Source of the DNA: Clostridiales bacterium | GTDB lineage: Bacteria; Bacillota; Clostridia; Lachnospirales; WQUN01 | Direction of reading: 5' to 3' | NCBI GenBank assembly: GCA_031269415.1 | Contig: JAISZF010000229.1 | Location: forward strand, 1 to 9,274 | Length of the DNA: 9,274 nt | Part shown: positions 6,228-9,274 of the stretch, in pieces | Layout: each line of letters opens with the position of its first letter | Numbering within the stretch: position 1 is the stretch's first letter | Made by a program: the position numbers and the translations under genes | The notes under the pieces: model-generated | What the model was told of the DNA's origin: nothing | The model's input: only the letters and a program-made list of their open reading frames with translations | The model's database searches: none

Positions 6228-7100
6228 TTATATAACACGTTTTGCGTTCTGTTTTGTATTTTGTAAAGAGTGCTGGTGGGATTTTCCATATAAAATTACA
6301 TTTCCCTGGTAAGCTGACAACGCCTCCGCGGAAACACCGGCTCTGCGATAAATATTAGCCAGCGCCTTAACATGCTCGTTCTCCTCCCGCTCAATCTCCT
6401 CAAAATAAGGCAGCGGCCTGCCGAACCTCTTCCCCAGACGCCATAAAATAAGAATCGCGACGACGGCAATCTGATAGGTTAGCATCTTCAATATTTCGGG
6501 CGTTCGGTACCAGGCGTTGCCCGAATCGGTAAAACCATGTATGCTCTCGTTGAAGCGGATAACCGGGGACGTCCGCCAGCGATCCAGCAGAGCGGTGAAG
6601 TCCGCTCCGGGTGCGCTGTCATCTATCAGCGCCTGATTCAGCAGCGGATCTGACGAGCCGGAAATAATTTCACCCAGCCCGTATGAATAAAGCGTGTAGC
6701 CGCGGGAAACCGCGTCCGGATCGCCTAAACGGTAGTACAGTTCCTCGTCTATATACGAAAAGCTGGAGGAATCCAGGTATATCATACGCCCGCCCTTGAA
6801 TACCCAAGCCAAAACGCCGTCTAAATCTGTAGTTGCGAAATAATAATAATTCGGCTCGACAAAGACATGAATATCCAGTATGCTTAAATCCGGATCAGGC
6901 AGGCTGTAACCGTGCGACACGGGATAGCCCATAGCCTTTAAGCTGTCGTAAAGTAGGCTCGCTCCGTCGGTACCGGTACTGAAACTGGTATAGCTCTGCC
7001 CGTCGGAGTTCTGGGAGTTTGCCGCGAAAAGGAACACGGCCAGCGGCAGGCAGATAAATATAACGAACGCGTAAATTATCTTACTCCTTTTTATATGCAT
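6228..7100 (-). CDS. DUF4350 domain protein, short C-terminus
   Basis: The 290-residue product has a signal-anchor helix (8-27) and a long extracytoplasmic DUF4350 region. Landmarks are TDGASLLYDSLKAMGYPVS (44-62), FKGGRMIYLD (101-110) and RFNESIHGF (182-190). A second membrane helix is near 206-221, followed by a cytoplasmic tail with EHVKALANIYRRAGVS (242-257). DUF4350 proteins have no known activity and occur with MoxR/DUF58/DUF4129 genes. Relatives usually run on for roughly another 80-100 residues. Here the tail after SAYQG turns into low-complexity N/K/Q/H sequence and stops, so the end may be lost by deletion or frameshift; no continuation was recognised in the other frames. GGAGG stands 3 nt before ATG 7100, and the start overlaps the DUF4129 gene by 20 nt. 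Confidence 0.8.
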   Translation of the reverse strand: MHIKRSKIIYAFVIFICLPLAVFLFAANSQNSDGQSYTSFSTGTDGASLLYDSLKAMGYPVSHGYSLPDPDLSILDIHVFVEPNYYYFATTDLDGVLAWVFKGGRMIYLDSSSFSYIDEELYYRLGDPDAVSRGYTLYSYGLGEIISGSSDPLLNQALIDDSAPGADFTALLDRWRTSPVIRFNESIHGFTDSGNAWYRTPEILKMLTYQIAVVAILILWRLGKRFGRPLPYFEEIEREENEHVKALANIYRRAGVSAEALSAYQGNVILYGKSHQHSLQNTKQNAKRVI

Positions 7101-7734
7101 CCACCTCCGCTAACAGCATGGACGTTTCCCGCCAGTAATCATCGAACTGGCTGTTTGTCATACCTCTGCGTCCGAACCATACCGCGTTGAATACATCCAC
7201 TACTAAAGTCAAACCGGGGACAAAAGACGGGGCCTTATCCCGAAGCTCACGTATAATCTGCCTGTTTGTTTTGGTATAATCAAGACGGTGTATCCTTTTC
7301 CTGTCCAGCGCGAGCAGCGACGCGGCCAGACAGTAACGCACCGCGTCACGGAGATAACCACCGGAAGCCAGCCAAGCACTTTCTTCCAATAAACCCGCCG
7401 CCGTGGAACGCTCTTTGTCTATGCCCTCAAATACGCCTTTAGACTTGGCGTTTCGCCGTTTAACGCGCTTTACGGCATAGAATATCAGCCTGGCGGCGAT
7501 TAATATCAACAGGATAATGCCCGCCGCGTGTAACACGCCAATCCAGCTCTTCGTCCAATCGGCTGAACCCGGGCGGAACAGCGAGCGGAGATCGATATCT
7601 ATTCCATCTAAAATATGGCGCAATATCTCCATAGCGCGTTCTTTCAGCCATTGCCGCCAGTCAAAGACGCGCCCCGCCAGTTTATCGTATTTAGTTTGAT
7701 TCAGAACTTCGCGCATCGCGCTGTCAAAGTCCAT
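7081..7734 (-). CDS. DUF4129 domain protein
   Basis: The 217-residue product has an N-terminal soluble part (DFDSAMREVLNQTKYD) and a membrane helix near 65-82 (GVLHAAGIILLILIAARLIF). It ends with a cytoplasmic DUF4129 domain showing GGYLRDAVRYCLAASLLALD, TKTNRQIIRELRDK, VFNAVWFGRRGMT and DYWRETSMLL. DUF4129 is a helical domain often found next to transglutaminase, DUF58 and MoxR proteins; its function is unknown. ATG 7734 is preferred to the upstream TTG 7755, because GGAG lies 7 nt before the ATG and nothing usable precedes the TTG. It overlaps the previous gene by 11 nt and the next by 20 nt, suggesting tight co-translation. Confidence 0.85.
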   Translation of the reverse strand: MDFDSAMREVLNQTKYDKLAGRVFDWRQWLKERAMEILRHILDGIDIDLRSLFRPGSADWTKSWIGVLHAAGIILLILIAARLIFYAVKRVKRRNAKSKGVFEGIDKERSTAAGLLEESAWLASGGYLRDAVRYCLAASLLALDRKRIHRLDYTKTNRQIIRELRDKAPSFVPGLTLVVDVFNAVWFGRRGMTNSQFDDYWRETSMLLAEVDAYKKE

Positions 7735-8719
7735 TTGTCCGCTCCAATATTTCAAGCCGCATTGCCAGATCCAGGCTCTCTTTCTTTATCTTCTGATTGA
7801 AAAAAAGGATCGAGGTCAAAATGGACGAAAGCGGCATTAATAAAACGCCTGTTATAAAACTCACGGCATATTGAACGACGACGCCAATCGTCATCAAGCC
7901 GAATTGATTCGGGGAGAATGAATCGGATAAAGCGGTAAGCGTGCCGAGCAAAGCTGAGGATAAACTTGAGAGACTGTAATTAATCAGCGTGACCGCGCCG
8001 GCGAATACGACGCGGATACCCAGTATACGCCAGAAATCACCCTTCATGAGCCTGTATGAACTGATTATGGCTTCGAAGAAATATTTTCGGTCGAAGACAG
8101 CGGCGGGCAGCGCCAGCGCGCAGTAGTTATAGGCTATCACGCCGAGCAGCGAAACCGGTATTGCTATGGCGAACAGCAATAGCAGATTCCTGAATGTGAA
8201 CAGAGAGTAAAATAATTCATTTGTCCAATCACCAATAAACGCGACTTGATCGGCAAATGCCGCGAAAAGCGCCGCGCACAGCAGGAGCGCCAACGGTATG
8301 CCGGCCGCCAATTCGGCCAAAGACAGCGCGGCGATACGCCCAAACGATTTGAACGTGTTTTTTAGGGCCGCGCTGAAATCAATTGGTCTGCCGCTGTATG
8401 ACTGCCAGGAAAGGAAACCGCAGGCAGCCGCGCACAAATTGGCATATATGATAAAGAGCCATATAAGTATTGCCGCGCCTATAACCCCGAGAATAACCGT
8501 CCCCGAAACGCCCGCCGTTAAACTGACGGCGGTTCCGGCGAAAAGGCCGGTAATGACCACGCCGATTAATATAACATACAAAGCGGCGAACCCGATTGTA
8601 TAGACGCAAAAATTCAGCCCAATCTGATATAATAGGGAGCGTCTGTATACGTCAAAGACCTTATCAAGAACTTCCGCGGCGTTCATATAAGATGGGCGTT
8701 TTCTTGAAACCTCGCTCAT
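7724..8719 (-). CDS. Polytopic membrane protein, first gene of the MoxR cluster
   Basis: The 331-residue product has about six hydrophobic segments (roughly 35-62, 70-103, 130-156, 175-206, 231-258, 274-308). The N-terminus reads AAEVLDKVFDVYRRS, and a conserved-looking motif EAIISSYRLMKGDFWRILGI lies before segment five. The pattern of an S(Y/W)xLxKGxFWRxLG stretch between membrane helices is typical of proteins annotated as GDPD membrane-domain-like or simply hypothetical; no catalytic residues are visible. Position suggests it is the membrane scaffold or regulator of the DUF4129-DUF4350-MoxR-DUF58 set, matching the membrane gene that leads the M. tuberculosis moxR2 locus as I recall it. 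ATG 8719 has AGGGGG 8 nt upstream, and the candidate promoter at 8743-8771 lies just beyond. Confidence 0.75.
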   Translation of the reverse strand: MSEVSRKRPSYMNAAEVLDKVFDVYRRSLLYQIGLNFCVYTIGFAALYVILIGVVITGLFAGTAVSLTAGVSGTVILGVIGAAILIWLFIIYANLCAAACGFLSWQSYSGRPIDFSAALKNTFKSFGRIAALSLAELAAGIPLALLLCAALFAAFADQVAFIGDWTNELFYSLFTFRNLLLLFAIAIPVSLLGVIAYNYCALALPAAVFDRKYFFEAIISSYRLMKGDFWRILGIRVVFAGAVTLINYSLSSLSSALLGTLTALSDSFSPNQFGLMTIGVVVQYAVSFITGVLLMPLSSILTSILFFNQKIKKESLDLAMRLEILERTNGL

Positions 8720-8742
8720 GCGTTGTTCCCCCTGTCCGGATC

Positions 8743-8771
8743 ATTATACATCCCCATCCGCTATAATACAA
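8743..8771 (-). promoter_or_regulatory. Candidate sigma-A promoter for the minus-strand MoxR cluster
   Basis: On the minus strand TTGTAT (8771-8766) is followed after exactly 17 bp by TATAAT (8748-8743). The -10 is perfect, while the -35 matches only the TTG half. The expected transcription start near 8736 leaves a leader of about 17 nt that carries the AGGGGG ribosome site of the first gene. Confidence 0.55.
8762..8767 (+). promoter_or_regulatory. Candidate -10 box for thiN, overlapping the opposite -35
   Basis: TATAAT stands 24 nt before the thiN ATG. No good -35 exists at 16-18 bp spacing (8738-8745 reads GGATCATT), so the promoter would be weak or activator-dependent. Its last two bases are shared with the -35 of the minus-strand promoter. 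Confidence 0.4.
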
Positions 8772-8791
8772 GGATTAACGCGGCATGGACA

Positions 8792-9274
8792 ATGAATCAG
8801 GTGATTAAAATAATTATACGCGCTGACGGCTTACATGATACAAAAAATAAACAGGCTGTCTGCCATGTCGTATGCGCCGGCGAATACAGCGGCAGTATCG
8901 CTGAACCGCAGGCGGGCGATTACGTGATAGCGGCGGACGGAGGACTGCGTCATCTCGAAAGGGCGGGCGTCGCGCCGGATTTGATTGTCGGCGATTTTGA
9001 TTCGCTGGGCCATACGCCGGACGCCGGCAATATTGTAAAACTGAACGTGGAGAAGGACGATACGGATACCATGTCGGCTGTAAGGATTGGGCTGAAAAGG
9101 GGATTCCGTTTGTTTTATATCCACTGCGGAATGGGAGGGAGGCTGGATCACACGCTGGCTAACATACAGACACTGGCGTTTATTTTGAGAGCCGGGGGTA
9201 TGGGGGTGTTATTCGGCGAAAAAGAAGCCGCCGTGTTGACGGACGGCGTTTTGGAGTTCGGAGCGGATATGAAG
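8792..9274 (+). CDS. thiN: Thiamine pyrophosphokinase, cut off by the window end
   Basis: Thiamine pyrophosphokinase transfers pyrophosphate from ATP to thiamine to give thiamine diphosphate in the cytoplasm. The first 161 residues are present of about 210. The motifs are ADGGLRHLE (48-56), VGDFDSL (66-72), EKDDTDTMSAV (87-97) and GGRLDHTLANI (115-125), which hold the metal- and nucleotide-binding acidic residues. All are intact. Family members usually begin close to the first strand, here VCHVVCAGEYS (23-33), so about 20 extra residues precede it. ATG 8792 is the first in-frame start but has no clear Shine-Dalgarno (only AAGG about 18 nt away), and GTG 8801 is an alternative. The gene is divergent from the MoxR cluster. 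Confidence 0.92.
   Translation, partial: MNQVIKIIIRADGLHDTKNKQAVCHVVCAGEYSGSIAEPQAGDYVIAADGGLRHLERAGVAPDLIVGDFDSLGHTPDAGNIVKLNVEKDDTDTMSAVRIGLKRGFRLFYIHCGMGGRLDHTLANIQTLAFILRAGGMGVLFGEKEAAVLTDGVLEFGADMK

Noticed and set aside
8831..9151. A 106-codon minus-strand open frame opposite thiN
   Set aside because: All thiamine pyrophosphokinase motifs lie on the plus strand across the same bases.

Overview
The window comes from a spore-forming Bacillota, most likely a clostridial lineage. The evidence is a YlmC/YmxH-type PRC-barrel sporulation protein, a SpoIIM (stage II sporulation protein M) homologue, purine-rich Shine-Dalgarno sites ahead of most genes, and GC content near 50%. It divides into a decayed left end (about 1-1965) and a dense, intact right end (1966-9274).

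The left end is the wreck of a BREX phage-defence locus. A pglX (BREX adenine methyltransferase) pseudogene on the minus strand (1075-1774) keeps only a piece of its N-terminal half and its extreme C-terminus. It carries an in-frame TAG at the deletion junction and a frameshift near 1200. Directly downstream is a COG2865-type AlbA_2/ATP-binding gene (89-1063) whose 3' end is cut off at a 10-bp tandem repeat, followed by foreign-looking sequence. On the other side, head-on to pglX, is a short plus-strand fragment that resembles the C-terminus of BrxC (1788-1886). Those two genes normally run in the same direction, so an inversion is implied. A strong hairpin terminator (1913-1965) closes this region, and its T-run ends exactly at the start codon of the ylmC-like gene.

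The right end is a compact gene cluster. Reading down the minus strand from 8719: a six-segment membrane protein, a DUF4129 protein, a DUF4350 protein, a MoxR AAA+ ATPase, a DUF58 (vWA-like) protein, then, after a plus-strand SpoIIM gene, an RDD membrane protein. The set and order, including the inverted SpoIIM gene, match what I recall of the Mycobacterium tuberculosis moxR2 locus (Rv3689-Rv3695). The likely picture is a membrane-anchored MoxR/vWA chaperone-type complex of unknown client. The minus-strand genes overlap or nearly touch, except for one 69-bp gap before moxR. The SpoIIM gene lies inside the minus-strand transcript path with a 28-bp divergent gap on one side and a 22-bp convergent overlap on the other.

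A thiamine pyrophosphokinase gene (thiN, cut off by the window end) diverges from the cluster. The two units share a 72-bp intergenic region (8720-8791) in which the candidate -35 of one promoter overlaps the -10 of the other.

No tRNA, rRNA, CRISPR array or complete insertion sequence was seen.
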